Positions 1 to 11,949 of a stretch of 64,000 bases of DNA are shown here, piece after piece. Both the position numbers and the translations under genes were made by a program. Origin of the DNA: Blastobasis lacticolella (lineage: Eukaryota > Arthropoda > Insecta > Lepidoptera > Blastobasidae). The stretch is taken from the NCBI GenBank assembly GCA_905147135.1, contig LR990051.1, forward strand, positions 3,248,463-3,312,462. Direction: 5' to 3'. Position 1 is the first letter of the stretch, and every line of letters starts with the position of its first letter. The notes beneath the pieces were generated by a model. That model saw only the letters and a list, made by a program, of their open reading frames with translations, ran no database searches and was not told the DNA's origin.

Positions 1-300
1 TTTTTTTTTAATGTTATACGGTAGGCAAACAGGCAAGCGGGCCACCTGATGGAAAGTGGTCACCACTGCCTATAGACATTAGCAACACCAAGAGTATCGC
101 TAATGCGTTGCCCACCTCTATAACACGTTGCTCTGGCAGCAAAAAGCAAATGCCACTCCACTGCCAAAGCCACGGTTCCCCAAATCCCCACCCCATGGAG
201 GTTTCTACTTTATGTGTTTTCTTGGTTGTCAATGGTAATAAAATCGAATTTTCCTCGTCACTGTCCGATCCAATATAATTGCATTCCGTAGGTAGGTAGG
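1..300 (-). mobile_element. 3' end of a LINE-type retrotransposon, fragment
   Basis: The T-run at 1-9 followed by the GGCAAACAGGCAAGCGGG region is the reverse complement of a LINE 3' end with its poly(A). The same sequence recurs near 545, 11450, 28440-28660 and 34320-34905. The last of these encodes reverse-transcriptase C-terminal sequence, which is why LINE is inferred. Beyond about 130 the match to the other copies fades. The element is cut by the window edge and has no intact reading frame. Confidence 0.55.
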
Positions 301-539
301 TACCCAAAATGAGGAATTTAAATGTTAAATAGAATGTTGTCCCGTTGCGGGAGCTGTGTAGCAGGCCCGGAAGGAACCAACGCTCAGAACGCTGTTCACC
401 GCTGTAACATGCTGCGACCGCTTAGTCCTGCCTTTCCGGCTCTCTGTGGCCCGTCCTTTAATTCTTGCCTTTTTATTAATAATTCTTTAATCTAGTCACT
501 ATCTCTTCCGGCCCAGAGCATCGCGAAGGTAAAATTTTT

Positions 540-650
540 GATATTAATCGGTAGGCAAACAAGCAAGTGGTCACCGCTGTTTTTGACATTAGCCACGCCA
601 TCACTAATCCGTTGCCCACCTCCAAAACCTCGTAAAAAGGCCTAAATGAC
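540..650 (-). mobile_element. short LINE 3'-end fragment, same family as position 1
   Basis: It shares the GGTAGGCAAACAAGCAAG start and the following stretch down to CGTTGCCCACCTC with the element at 1-130. It is heavily decayed and has no coding capacity. Confidence 0.45.
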
Positions 651-759
651 ACGTTGCTCTTGCAGGAAATAGTGCAAATACTAGCAAACGGTTCCCGTTG
701 CACATCATCTTATCGTCAATATCACAGTTGCGCTCTGCCTTCTGCCTTCTGCCTTGAGT

Positions 760-860
760 CTGCCTTGACCATGATTCACTCACTGTTACTCATTCAGGTA
801 CCTGAATGTGCACATTTCTTCACCATATTTTTCCACGCCATCAGAGCATGGGTTAATTAA
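760..860 (-). mobile_element. fragment related to the tRNA-derived SINE family B
   Basis: The stretch TGCCTTGACCATGAT and then ACCTGAATGTGCACAT recurs, in the same order, in the longer SINE copies at 40375-40905 and 63850-64000. Only an inner part remains. Confidence 0.35.
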
Positions 861-1557
861 CGACTTATATACCTACACTTTCTATATATATTCCTCGCTA
901 AGTATTCAAATATCTCTATCCATTGATGAAAACTGCAATACTATTATTTGTTGCGTTACGTGTGACTACGACGACTATTGAGAAATGAATTGTGGCGGGA
1001 AACTTAAGAAAACGTAACGTAAGAACAAACCCCGCGTACTGTAATAAAAGCGTAGATTAATATTATGTAATTAATTATCAGGTAGAAACTATGTGATTCT
1101 TTGACGATTGTATCCACTAGACTAATGTACGCCCTCAACCAATGAATCCTTTAACAATGCGTTAATAGAACTTGTAGATCCAATCGAATCATAACTATGA
1201 CAGCATTGTAGGTCCGCCAAATTACAACATCCCACATTAGTTATATTTTTGTTATACTTCTAGTCAATGGGATGTTTTGGCTAGGGACATATTATCATCT
1301 TGATCAATGTTATATTATAAATTTCTATTGTCATGCACTGTTCTTATGGACTCATTAACCCTGTGAGCGTCGGGTTTTGTATGAATGTATGGGGCGATCT
1401 TTTACGGACTTTTTGCATTTTTCAAATATTGAATATGGCCTTCCTGCAGTATGGATACTTGTAGATTCGACTCTCACACAACACACATTTAAAAATCATA
1501 TTTTTGTAAACACTGAGTGTATTGTTTCCAAGAGAGTAATATCTACAATGTGATTTG
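861..1557. other. intergenic, nothing recognised
   Basis: AT-rich sequence with no reading frame that resembles a protein and no repeat that I could match elsewhere in the window. Confidence 0.5.
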
Positions 1558-1599
1558 TCAATAGTTTTGTTTCTTTAAATAAAGGATTATATTTATTAG

Positions 1600-1865
1600 A
1601 TATTTATTAGCCGTATGGTGTCCGGCAGAGTAGAATAGCGCCAACCCCTTACACTCGTTAGTGTCGTACAAGGTGACTAATGTTTTCGAGGCAAAACATC
1701 TAGAGTCTCCGTAGGCTGGAAAATGGGCAGCAGCGTTTTCCATTTCTATATTTATAAAACTGCGATCTTTCTCTCCCCGCCAACCGTAGAGATTATGGCA
1801 ATAGCCCGCCCTTTCGTGGGAGAGGCCCTAAGTCGTGCAGTGGACTGTTATGGGCTGTGATAATT
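1600..1865 (-). mobile_element. dispersed repeat family A, reverse orientation
   Basis: Contains the family landmarks: GGTGTCCGGCAGAGTAGAAT, GAAAATGGGCAGCAGCGTTT and the end CAGTGGACTGTTATGGGCTG. Other copies are at 18460-18655 (+), 21440-21770 (+) and 45370-45640 (-). Four copies in 64 kb show that it is an interspersed repeat. It has no reading frame. Its class is not certain. Confidence 0.6.
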
Positions 1866-2689
1866 ATTTATTAGATGCCGAGTTTTTGGGGTAACTGGCG
1901 AAATATCGGGACCTAGTTAAGTAAACGCAGGCCAAATGTAAATACGTTCACAGTTTGTAATTTTTCGCTACTGATATTGAACCTATGCCTTTAAGATCGA
2001 CATAAAATAAACAATGTTCCGACTAAGTCTTAAGGCGACTTAAGGCAACTTTTCTTAGGAATCGATTGTACGCTACTTAATTAATGGGTTTAAAATCGAT
2101 TAAACGTCTACAGGATGTTTGTCGGTATGGCAAGTCATTACTTCCTTTCACTCCTCAGAGCGGCCAAGTACTTATTTCCTCAAAAAAATAGGATATAATT
2201 AAATGAATGCCATAGTCGCCGTTCACCCACACACAAATTGTTAACGAGTTCATAAACAAGACAGTAGTTACTTGACACGATTATTCGTGAATAACACGCA
2301 AGTATTTATACCATTATGAATATGAATACCATTTTATTTTATGAATAAAATAAATTAACTATTCATAATACAAAGTAAGTCAAAGAAAAGAAAGTCAACA
2401 AACTCTTGGTTTTCGGATATTTTCCTTTACTTTTTGTGTTTATGACATTCTGAAAAATAAATGTAAAGACGTTAAAATTACGTTAGTGAACTATCAATTG
2501 CGATTTTGATTCATGTATGGTATATTCCATAAGTGGACCCCAGTGCCGGACAGGCATTATGGAATTTAATGATTTCAGAAATTATTGTAATTTTTAACTA
2601 ATTACATAATATGAATAAAATAATCCCCTGAAAATCCTGCAACTACTAATTTATAAGGACAATGTTATCAGCCTCTAAATAATATACAT
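1866..2689. other. intergenic, nothing recognised
   Basis: AT-rich sequence with simple ATAAAT-like runs. No gene or repeat was recognised. Confidence 0.45.
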
Positions 2690-2935
2690 ATAACCTAACC
2701 GACTGAAAAAGTTGGATAGCCCCCGATCATGTTTACATATACTCTTTCTAAAAATAAATCTTTTATAAACTACTGAACCGATTTTAATAAAACAGACATC
2801 TCGATTAATCTGCCTTTTACATAGAAGAAACCGCATCTAAATCGGTCCATTCGTTTGGAAGCTACGACGCCACAGACAGACACACAAACTTATAACACCA
2901 TTTTTCGTCGGTTATTCGGGTTTAAAAAATCAGAC
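2690..2935. repeat. dispersed lepidopteran repeat
   Basis: Contains TCGGTCCATTCGTTTGGAAG, then CGCCACAGACAGACACAC, then TTTTTCGTCGG. A second degenerate copy of the same order of motifs lies at 39770-39897. No coding capacity. Confidence 0.5.
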
Positions 2936-2939
2936 CCGA

Positions 2940-3130
2940 CTGGATTATGACTACACATTCAGTTGCCTGAATGTGCAGGTTGCCTCACGATGTTTACCCT
3001 CACCGTAGATTAGTGTACAACTACAATACAGTATAGTCGCCATATTGATACATGGCGACAGACACTGGGGATCGAACTCGGTACGTCTCGCTTACGAGGC
3101 CGACCCGCTAGCCACTAGCCTAGTCTATCG
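2940..3130 (-). mobile_element. tRNA-derived SINE family B, degenerate
   Basis: On the minus strand the head reads as a tRNA-like promoter, with a degenerate B box (complement of GGATCGAACTC near 3069) and an A box (complement of CTAGCCACTAG near 3110). The body motif TGCCTGAATGTGCAGG matches the copies at 40375-40905 and 58303-58640. Confidence 0.5.
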
Positions 3131-3244
3131 ACGTAGACGTCCAATAACGATATAAATATTGTCATAACTTTTTAGATATATTTTTGGCTATGTAAGAGTA
3201 TTGAGTTTACGAGTTAGAAGAGTGAGATGCCTACAATTATTATT

Positions 3245-3605
3245 TATAATACACAAGTGGACCCGGCCCGACTTCGTTCGCGTGGCGTCCTACTCCTATC
3301 CTATCTTACCTTACCCATACCCCTACCCTGCACCAACCACACATTACACTTATCCTACGCCCACCCTACGCCTACCGTAGGTAGAGGCATAGTAGGTGTA
3401 GGGTAGGTCTACACCTACCCTACATCTGCTCTACACCTACTTTACCTCTACCTACATTTTTTTCTTGACTATAAACCTTCCTCTTGAATCATTCTATCTA
3501 TTGTTAAAAATTCCGTTGCGTAATTTAAAAGATTTGCGTACATACCTACATGCATAGATACATAGGGACAGACGGCGGGCGATTTTGTTTTATACTATGT
3601 ATAGA
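3245..3605. repeat. dispersed repeat with CCTAC-rich section
   Basis: Starts CACAAGTGGACCCGGCCCGA, runs through 150 bases of CCTAC/GTAGG tracts that fold on themselves, and continues with AACCTTCCTCTTGAATCATT and ATTTTGTTTTATACTATGTA. The last two blocks recur at 15990-16130, 43320-43400 and 43860-44090, and the CCTAC tract at 36710-36790 and, inverted, at 32480-32530. This is a very common lepidopteran interspersed repeat. Confidence 0.55.
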
Positions 3606-3935
3606 CTAGCAGCTACAAGCTGATGTATCTCAACTGCCCGAAATATTTTATTTCATGCTATTCAGAGCTTAAACGTTAGAAACAAATTTTTTGCATGAAT
3701 ATTAAAACGCAGACAGCAGTAAAAACGGAAAAGCATTAATTTATTTATTCAAAACATTTCTAAAAGCGAGAAAAATCCAATATATATTTTTAGGTATGTT
3801 AAATGTATAACTCGTGAGCGTACAAAATGGCCTCAATTGGGGGCCCGTCTCGTGCGGGCGCGCTAAGGGTTAACTCTCACGCGTATGACGCGGTGGGCCA
3901 TTGAAAACGGTGCGCAGAAGATGCGGTTTGTGTAG

Positions 3936-3980
3936 TATTTAAACCGCCGGCTGCTGTGCGGTTAGCATCGGCGCTCAGTT
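3936..3980 (+). promoter_or_regulatory. putative core promoter of the carbonic anhydrase gene
   Basis: A TATA-like TATTTAAA at 3936-3943 is followed by TCAGTT at 3975-3980, which fits the arthropod initiator. The A at 3977 would start an mRNA with a 40-base leader before the ATG at 4018. The TATA-to-start distance, about 41 bases, is longer than the usual 30, so one of the two may be fortuitous. Confidence 0.4.
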
Positions 3981-4017
3981 CCACAAATCCACACGTTCGA
4001 CACCAGTGCAGTGCAAA

Positions 4018-4066
4018 ATGAGTTCCACCTATTTCCTATCTATCGCTCTCGTCCTGTCTGCAAATG
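4018..4066 (+). CDS. carbonic anhydrase exon 1 (signal peptide)
   Basis: Encodes 16 residues plus one base: the start methionine and a hydrophobic stretch. The ATG follows CAAA, a good insect start context. Ends at the donor GTGAGT, phase 1. Confidence 0.85.
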
Positions 4067-7000
4067 GTGAGTCCTTTGGATTAAGTTTACTAAATTAATT
4101 TAACAAATATTGCAATAATACTATTAATTTGTATTTTAAAAAATTTAACTTCAAAGCTACTATTTTTAGTAATTGAAATAAAATAGGAAGATTTTAATTT
4201 TTAGTTTTAACTGTTAATAATTTTTGATTATAATGTCATATAAAGTAAAACTGAAAAAAAATACTAAATTTATCGAAATTTAATATTAAATAAATAATGT
4301 TACCTAAATGAATACGTAAACATGCAACAGTATTGTCCCATCCGGCCCAGCAAAAATGTCAACTAGGCACCGTCCATCCACGTGAATTTATCTATAGATA
4401 TATATAGAGCTTTATCCATTGGGCAAAACCATGTTAAAAGCCTTTGCGTAGTTTTAAACAAACAGGGTTTTTAATTTTGGTATACATAACATAAGGTGTG
4501 GTAACTCAAATTATATTTTCATTTAACATGTAGATACCACCTTCAATATTATGAAATATACATATAAAGCAAAATGTATCAGATCATACATTTAAAAAAG
4601 GATGTTTAAAGAACATGTTTCGATCTGACAATAATAATTCTTAAATAAATATTTAAAAATATTGTGATACTAAGTTATACATCGCCATACAATCGTTATT
4701 CTCTATCTACCTCTACCGGAAAGAGTCATGCACATATCTGCATGTACTTATATTATTGTAATATAATATTTACATATTAACCCTTACAACGACTCACGTC
4801 ATACACGAGCACGGCGCCAAGCACATGCCTCTGAAACAAGGCATCTTGAGTACGCGAAAACATCCGACATAAACACAAAATGCTCTCCCGCTCATTTCAT
4901 TATGTTATTTACTCAATAACAGATAAACTTGAGCCTTTATACTCTAGCCACGTTTCGTGGACAATGCTTATTCATTACGCAGACTTACACAATGATACGA
5001 ATAATATAACTGAAACACTCCATATTTCCATACGATCCAAGTTATTATGGCGACGAACAACGAAAAGATAAAAGGTTACAAAATTAGGTAAATTAATTAA
5101 TAAATAGAAATTATAGATTTTATTTGAAATTGTTTAAGTCATTTTGAGTCTTTTGTATTTACAATAAAAATTTGCCAATAATACTTTTGTTATCAAAACC
5201 CCAACCCCAAAAGCAAATATTGAAACATTTTAATTATAGTCAGATATTAATAACAATTATTGAAAATTATTGGTATGTTAATAGTCTATTGATGTAGATG
5301 GATGTTGGCATATAAATTGATTTTTAATTATAATTATTTAACATTTACGTAATGTACGCACATAAATGCTGACGCGATCAAGGGGTTAAAAAAGTCTCCA
5401 GTATAAATTAAATAATCCATTACCGTCCATAGATATAATTATTTTCGTCAAATACATTTTCAATCCCTAAATTAATAGTTTAATCCAACATAAATTGTTG
5501 ACTAAAAATGTACGGATTAGCTAGGTAGATGTTGTTAATGAAGTCTTAGTTTTGCTATTGTGCCCTTCGCACATGAAACGCTCTAGATCCTACTTAAACA
5601 CTGCGTCGGTATCAATTACCGTAGCGATCTATTATCAAACGCACAACATCTTGGGGTAATTACTTATAACGCATTTTTGAACAAAAATTACTCAAAGCTA
5701 GACATCAAAATTAATTAATTCAAATTCTTATAAGAGTTAGGTACCATATGTAGACCATAATTATATATAGAAAAGTGATAGAGGAAATCCTTATCTAATC
5801 TTTTGGATGGAACATAGAAAACATGCGTTTACTATATTTATCAAAAACAAAGATCCCGTATGTGGCTCACTGTGCAAAAGTGGAACACAGAGATCTTGTT
5901 ACTAATTACTGTCATATTGATTAAAAAATTGACAATGTAGGTACTTACAGGCATAACCCTCCTTTAGAAGCAGTCAGGTAAAAATTAACGTAAGTAACTA
6001 CATAATGTAAAACAGCCTATCGACGATAGGTAAGATCAGAATTAAGAAAAAAATTAGACCGACGTACATAACTTTATCTTCATTACTTCGAAAATGTAAC
6101 TTCAATGAGGGAGAATACTTACAATCAGTTGTAGTAAATCTCTTGAAAGAAATCTCTACAATTATCAACAGCGATAAGTAGGTAGGTAGGTACTTAATCT
6201 AAAATTGCAGAATACTAAATGTGTCTACTTTGGCGAATTGTCACGAATTCTATGATAATTTTTTTCTTGTGTAACTATATATTAATATCTCTCTAAACAT
6301 ACACTGTAACAATTGGTATAAGTAGTTTTTTGTCAATACGAGTCGGTAGGCATTATAATTTTATCGATCTATATTTGTAATTCAAATACAAACGAACGTG
6401 TCGTTGGATGCTGGTCTTGCATGGCAATTCATTCAATGAAATAAGTTCTTAGATTAATTTTTCACATAATTTGCGTGAAGATCTGCTACCAATTACTAAA
6501 CAAGGTTCTGTAATGGTTAAATACATGTTCCCTATCTATTATAAACATAAAAGCCGGTAGGTATGTGCGTCATAATTATGTAAATGTAACACCATGGATA
6601 TTTATGAAAATAAATTTCAAACAATGGATGCCTACATATAAGAACATAACCTGGATGTGGTCTGCACAGTGGACTTCGCGCGCAAAAGCTAGTGCCGTAT
6701 AAAACTTGTAATAAAATCAATATTTTTTACTGAACGCGTTATCTTATGATTTCAATTTTTATTTGATGCTAACAAAAAATGTACAACATATTCTTAATCC
6801 ATTACTGATTTGCGCTGTATCACATTACCAAATCAAATTGGATGAGAGCATTCTTGGCGCGCGACGAGACTACTTACAAATTATTGCAGATTTATCGAGT
6901 TAAATCGTTTAGGAGCCGAGCACCTTTGGAATTCTGAATGGTTGGAGCTTTCTTGGAGTTACGAGCGTCCGCTCATCGTGTTGGTCATTCGGAAGTTCGG

Positions 7001-9323
7001 CACGTAATCTCAACGACATGAACATGAATGATGAATCGTTAAGCGTATTTATAGCTTTATAATTAAAACGAATCCGTTGCCGCGAATACTTGCATGAATT
7101 GAGCCAGTAGCATGGTACAGGTTACAAGGAAGCATAGATATTATAACTATAATGACAGTGGTTATCAATGTAAACAAGGAACGCAATGATGCAGTTCGAA
7201 CACACGTATGCGTGAGGTAATCGCATTATTGTTCGTAAACGATAACATAGCATCAATCATTTCTTTTGTTATGACAACAATGCTTCCCAGCGCAAAACAA
7301 ATCAACCAGTTTAGATAGCAATGCGTGCCAAATCCTAAAGTCAGTAGTTTTCATTAATTACACCTTCTGCAGTGACGGAAGTCAGGAATGTAGCAGTTCT
7401 TAATTAATTGCTCCACTTTGTGGACGGTTCAGCTCATTAATTACACATAAAAAATACAACAGAACTTACCTCCCTGCATAGTACGCGGTAGGCATCCATG
7501 GGCAGCATACAATGTGATGTCATCATACCCACGTTCGTAAAATTGAAGATTGAGTCTCCTTATTCTTTATCTGTAGTTTTTTCAAACAAACGGCTGATTT
7601 TTTCTGAATAACCAGCCTGCAATCATGTAACATTATAATTTTAAGCACCTTCGGTACCTTATCAAAACTATAAAAAGCCGACACTATTCGACGACGCTTT
7701 AAGATTTGTAACTTTCTTTGCAGCATATCTTGCATGGGGCTGGGGCTATCGAGCCTCCGACCAAAGGCGATGGGCAGTGTTGCACCCCGCGTGCGGCGGG
7801 CGGCAACAGTCGCCCATCGCCATCGCCGCCCGCCAAGCCATCCCCATCTCGATCCCAGCGATGGAACTCATTGGCTACCAGAACCCACTGCCCGGACCGC
7901 TGACCATCACCAATAACGGTCACTCAGGTACGCAAGATTAAAATACTTCAGTAAATACATCAACACATAACGACATCAACTTATAATCAACATAGACAAA
8001 TAAAATGCGAAACGAAGTTGATGATGGTCTTCTGCTGGAGACCCTGAGACTGGTTGAACAGTTGATTGGCACCTTATGAAGATGTTTTTCTATCCACTAG
8101 ACATTTCCCTGATCCATTCCCTCCATATTATTGCTGGAATCATTTGCCTTTACTAAAAGAATGAACCATCTCTTGTTTCCAGTCGCATTAACCATACCGA
8201 AGTACAGTTCGGAGGAAGAGAAGAAGGGCTTCAGGTTGCCGTACATATTCGGAGGCCCCCTCGATAACGAGTACGAAATCGAGAGTCTGCACTTCCACTG
8301 GGGGGACAAGAACAACCGTGGCTCAGAGCACACCCTCAACGACATGAGGCTACCTCTAGAGATGCACATCATCCATAGGAACAAGAAATACAGGAACCTT
8401 GCTGAAGCCCTGCAGCACCCTGATGGCCTTTGCGTCCTCGCCTTCTTCTATCAGGTAACGAGCATATCCTCACAGACATAAGATAATCTCTGAACAGTAC
8501 GAATGCACATGTCAAAGCCAAGTGCAAAAACTGGTAAGAACTCGCAGGTACCGTCTACGGCCGCAGTCATACACGATGTCCATGTGATTTCAATAGCGTG
8601 GTTGAAAAATAAAAGTCCAGCGCTAAACTCCAGCTTATTCAAGTCAAACCAAAAAATCAGACTTCGGGTATAAACCCGACTTAACCATCACCTCCTGAAT
8701 GTTTGAAACCCCTTCACTCACTCTCACTAAGTCACTCACATCACCATAAAATTATTTTACTCCGCAGGTCGTTGAGTTCGACGCTAAGCTGCTGACTCCA
8801 ATTGTGAAGAACCTGTCAGCCATCGAGAACTACAACTCCAGCATGCAGCTCTCTCATACCTTCTCGCTGTCCTCGATCTTGTCTGGCCTCGACACCGAGA
8901 GGTTCTACACGTACAAGGGATCCCTGACCACGCCTCCTTGCGCCGAAGCCGTCACGTGGGTCGTGTTCTCTGACTACCTCCCGATCTCCGTCTTCCAGGT
9001 ACGAGAGGGCTTTCATTTACATACATGGTGTATATAAATAGATCAGCGACCATTTGTTGAAGCTTGATCTTTATAAGTGGCACTGGCACTACAACCCCTA
9101 ATTCCTCGCATTCCAGATGGACAACTTCCGTGGCCTGCTCTCCAACTTGAACCTGCCTCTGGTAGATAACTTCAGGCAGCTACAACCGCTCTTTGGCCGG
9201 CGAGTCTTCGTCCGTATAACATCAAAGAATCCAAAGTTCAAGAAGACCAAGCTCCACTACTCCAAGTGGGATTGGGTGGGCCACAAAAAGGCCGAAAATG
9301 ATGTCGCCGAGTTCGACGAATAA
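4018..9323 (+). CDS. secreted alpha-carbonic anhydrase, five exons
   Basis: Exons 4018-4066, 7724-7927, 8183-8454, 8768-8998 and 9117-9323 join in frame to 320 residues. The enzyme hydrates CO2 to bicarbonate. Residues 1-17 form a hydrophobic signal peptide, so it should be secreted. The QQSPI motif near residue 46 is typical of the family. The zinc ligands are all present: HFHWG (H121, H123) and EMHIIH (H146). E133 and T229 (in GSLTTPPC) match the gatekeeper pair, and H83 in NNGH matches the proton-shuttle histidine, so it should be active. C40 and C233 are placed like the disulfide of extracellular family members, and N-glycosylation sequons occur at 190 and 198. The C-terminus is polar, with no GPI signal. 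The nearest paralogue in other insects cannot be named from sequence alone. Confidence 0.93.
4067..7723 (+). other. carbonic anhydrase intron 1 (3.66 kb)
   Basis: Separates the signal-peptide exon from the enzyme body. It is AT-rich, with a (GTAG)n microsatellite near 6180-6195. Its reading frames of 60-75 codons resemble nothing. No other exon or clear element was recognised in it. Confidence 0.7.
7724..7927 (+). CDS. carbonic anhydrase exon 2
   Basis: Acceptor TTTGCAG, donor GTACGC. Carries QQSPI, the presumed disulfide C40 and the NNGH proton-shuttle motif. Confidence 0.9.
8183..8454 (+). CDS. carbonic anhydrase exon 3 (zinc site)
   Basis: Acceptor TTTCCAG, donor GTAACG. Carries all three zinc histidines, in HFHWG and EMHIIH. 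Confidence 0.95.
8768..8998 (+). CDS. carbonic anhydrase exon 4
   Basis: Acceptor CCGCAG, donor GTACGA. Carries GSLTTPPC with the catalytic threonine and the second disulfide cysteine. Confidence 0.95.
9117..9323 (+). CDS. carbonic anhydrase exon 5, with stop
   Basis: Acceptor TTCCAG and stop TAA at 9321-9323. Encodes the C-terminal family segment, with NFRQLQPLFGR, and a charged tail. Confidence 0.93.
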   Translation: MDNFRGLLSNLNLPLVDNFRQLQPLFGRRVFVRITSKNPKFKKTKLHYSKWDWVGHKKAENDVAEFDE

Positions 9324-9331
9324 ACAAAGTC

Positions 9332-9533
9332 AATAAATTGCAATCTCTGTAAACCTTCGCAATACGGGTACCTTAAATCTAACCAATACCAAATGATGCT
9401 TTTTGATTTGTTTTTTTAGTATATCAATCTTATATAATTAATTTATAAGGCGTGTGATCCACTATCTGTATATATACGTTATATTTCCGTGTGAATAGCA
9501 ATTTCTATTGTATAAGGCTGTTAAAATAATAAA
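9332..9533 (+). terminator. polyadenylation signals of the carbonic anhydrase gene
   Basis: AATAAA at 9332-9337, nine bases after the stop, and a second AATAAA at 9528-9533. Either could define the mRNA end, giving a very short or a roughly 220-base 3' UTR. Confidence 0.6.
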
Positions 9534-9539
9534 GAAATC

Positions 9540-10120
9540 TTTTATAATATTTGAAATCGTTTTATTATAAATACATTTACGAGTTCATCTTCACCTTCAA
9601 TAGATACAATACACAAATGAAAGCAAAAATTTTACAATTAATTACCGTAGTTTTCTGATCCATACAAACTCTGGAAATAAAAAAATAAATCATATAGATA
9701 GCTATATGACAATAAACATTGGTCCAACAATAAAAACAATCTTACCTTGCAAGTCCTGGCGAATTCCACACCAAAAAATCACATAATTAGAAACTCCAAA
9801 TGCAATAAATGCAAACACAACACGCAACAACAAAATAACCCATTATTTTCTTTTGCACTGTTATTAAATTAAACACCATGATATGTACAAGTTGGTATAA
9901 AAGAATTGAAACTGCAATAACGCGTCGTTAAATACACCTCTAGGAGTACGTCGAACATAAAAAAAATATTTGTAGTGCCAAACTAAATGGTGACCCCCCG
10001 GCACCGTATTAATACGGATCTGTTCATCTCGAAGGTGTGGCTAGAACTTTGTGCACGAGGCCTACATTCTGAGCGCGTTGGGCAGCGCTCGCGCAGCCGC
10101 GGCAGATCCGCGAGAACAGG
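9540..10120. other. intergenic, nothing recognised
   Basis: AT-rich up to about 9980, then GC-richer around 10030-10120. No gene-like frame was found. Confidence 0.4.
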
Positions 10121-10123
10121 GCC

Positions 10124-10162
10124 GTACTAAGACTGAGTGACTGAGTCACTCAGTCTTAGTAC
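10124..10162. repeat. 39-base perfect palindrome
   Basis: GTACTAAGACTGAGTGACT is followed by its exact reverse complement around one unpaired central base. It could form a cruciform or be a collapsed foldback element. Confidence 0.85.
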
Positions 10163-10239
10163 GGAGAGTCTGAGACCCGTGAGTGTGGCACTGCATTACT
10201 TAATTTATGTAGTAGCTGGTGGATTAATACAAGCTATTG

Positions 10240-10765
10240 GATACCCTGCAGATTGTGATAGAAGTATGAAACTTGATACACATAGCCTAGGTCAATATGA
10301 GCAGATTAAGCCCTGTTCCCAACAGATCCGACCGCGGGTGGGGGTGGAGGGGTTGTCGAAGTACATTCGCACTGCTCCACAAAATAAAAAATTACAACGC
10401 CTTGTGATTTCGCACGAGACAGTGTTTGGTGTCATTTTCGTATATATTAGGGATGAGGAATTCATGTTTGAAGTTTTCGTAGTAGGTGCCTTTTCCTACA
10501 GAAAAATATTTTTTTGTAGGAAAAGGTATTATGAAAACTTCAAATATTAATTCCTCGTCCCTAATTTACTTTTATTCCCGGTTGTACCCACATCATAAGG
10601 CGTTAGAATGAATGTTTGGTTTGCGGGGCGGCGCTAGTGTAGTGCGTTAATCCCCCCTCCCCCCACCCGCGGCCGGGTCTAATGGGAACAGGGCTTAATC
10701 TGCTCGTTTTCATGTAGGTATTTAGTTTCATGCTTCGGTCACAATTTGCAGGGTTCATATCACTA
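10240..10765. mobile_element. foldback (MITE-like) element with ~120-base arms
   Basis: The left arm (about 10240-10370), with ACCCTGCAGATTGTGA and then GCAGATTAAGCCCTGTTCCC, is the imperfect reverse complement of the right arm (about 10620-10765). No coding sequence. A second foldback is nested inside. The 137-codon frame that crosses it is accidental. Confidence 0.7.
10448..10564. mobile_element. small MITE nested in the foldback element
   Basis: Arms begin TTAGGGATGAGGAATT and end in the complement CCTCGTCCCTAA, with about 50 paired bases (TTGAAGTTTTC, CCTTTTCCTACA) around an A/T-rich centre. Confidence 0.7.
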
Positions 10766-11184
10766 ACGCCCTACCTAGTAGGTACCGACGAAACATTTGA
10801 TCAAACATTATACTTACATACGATTACCTAAATATAATTTATAAAAAAAGAACAATTCGTAGTGCGTTAAAAACCTAATAAAAAAATTGCCAACTATAAA
10901 ATAGAGCTAGCCGGCGAGTTATAGCAGTTTAATTTCATCAACATAAACTTAAAAGTTAGACTTGTAACTTTTATTTAGTATGGTAATTTACATCAATAGG
11001 ATTCCACGATAAATAATTTTACAGTTTTTGTTGTGTAGATTTACTCTTTCGGCAGCCAACGCCTATGGACTATCAATGTGTGAAATATTGTATTAACGTT
11101 GTTATTAGCGGAATGTAGGTACAGGCACCGCCAGTAGTAAAACGAAAGAACGTTCTAGCTAGATTGATCTTAGATTTTTTAAAC

Positions 11185-11735
11185 CTTCTGATACAGAGAT
11201 TGGAAAATAAATGTAAGTATCGCTTTACTCCGACTATGTTGGTATTTGGTAGGAATTTTATGGGTAGCCTTAAGTACCTAGGTATCTATTTATTTTCACG
11301 AAAGGTATCTGTGCTAGCTGGCGACCTCTGACGACAATGACGATCTGGATTGCACATTATCAAGGTGTATTTTAGAGATCTGCATCTATAAATGAGCCAT
11401 TTCAAATGGACACTACCTACCTACTGAATACTAACTACTTGGTATTCTTTTTTTTATGTTACACGGCAGACAAACAGGCAAGCGGGCCACCTGACGGAAA
11501 GTGGTCATCGTCGCCTATGAACATCAGCAACACGGGGAGTTACCAATGCGTTGCCCGCCTCTGAAAAGACCTCTAATATACCTCTTGCACGATCCCATGT
11601 CATAGTCCAAAGGAAACACTGTGGCTGGGAGTCGTACGAGCGAAAAACGTTCTTTCGAACCTTCGCGTGGTGACCAACAGAGGGTCTACGTAGTGGGGAT
11701 GAGTACCTAGCCCACGGTGTTCCATTAAAATGGCT
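11185..11735. repeat. segment duplicated, inverted, at 28437-28930
   Basis: The order of blocks CTCCGACTATGTTGGTATTT, CTAGCTGGCGACCTCTG, ATGAGCCATTTCAAATGG and the LINE fragment is found again, reverse complemented, in CDC40 intron 9. The shared segment is about 500 bases. Its ends also carry ATGAGCCATTT as an inverted repeat (11393 and 11736). Confidence 0.7.
11449..11715 (-). mobile_element. LINE 3'-end fragment
   Basis: A T-run at 11449-11456 (poly(A) on the minus strand) starts the element. The minus strand keeps decayed remnants of the reverse-transcriptase C-terminus seen intact at 34373-34903. Confidence 0.6.
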
Positions 11736-11949
11736 CATGTAAGTACCTATTTAAAAATATAAAACTGTGATGGCTGGCTACGTACGTAGAATGACTGAGC
11801 TTTGTCGCGCGATATGTATAATATATCAGCGCGTTTTCACTAGACATAAGAATCGTGCCCAAATATTGGCTTTTGACGCTTTGCTCGCTTACGACGAAAA
11901 TACGTTTCACTAACCGCTAGGAAACTATCGCCTTTAGATAACGCTTAAA

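Noticed and set aside
3290..3450. CCTAC repeats as a telomere-like or CRISPR-like array
   Set aside because: Irregular unit, no spacers, and the same tract recurs within an interspersed repeat.
10137..10550. 137-codon frame
   Set aside because: Spans the left arm of a foldback element and the nested MITE; no recognisable domain.
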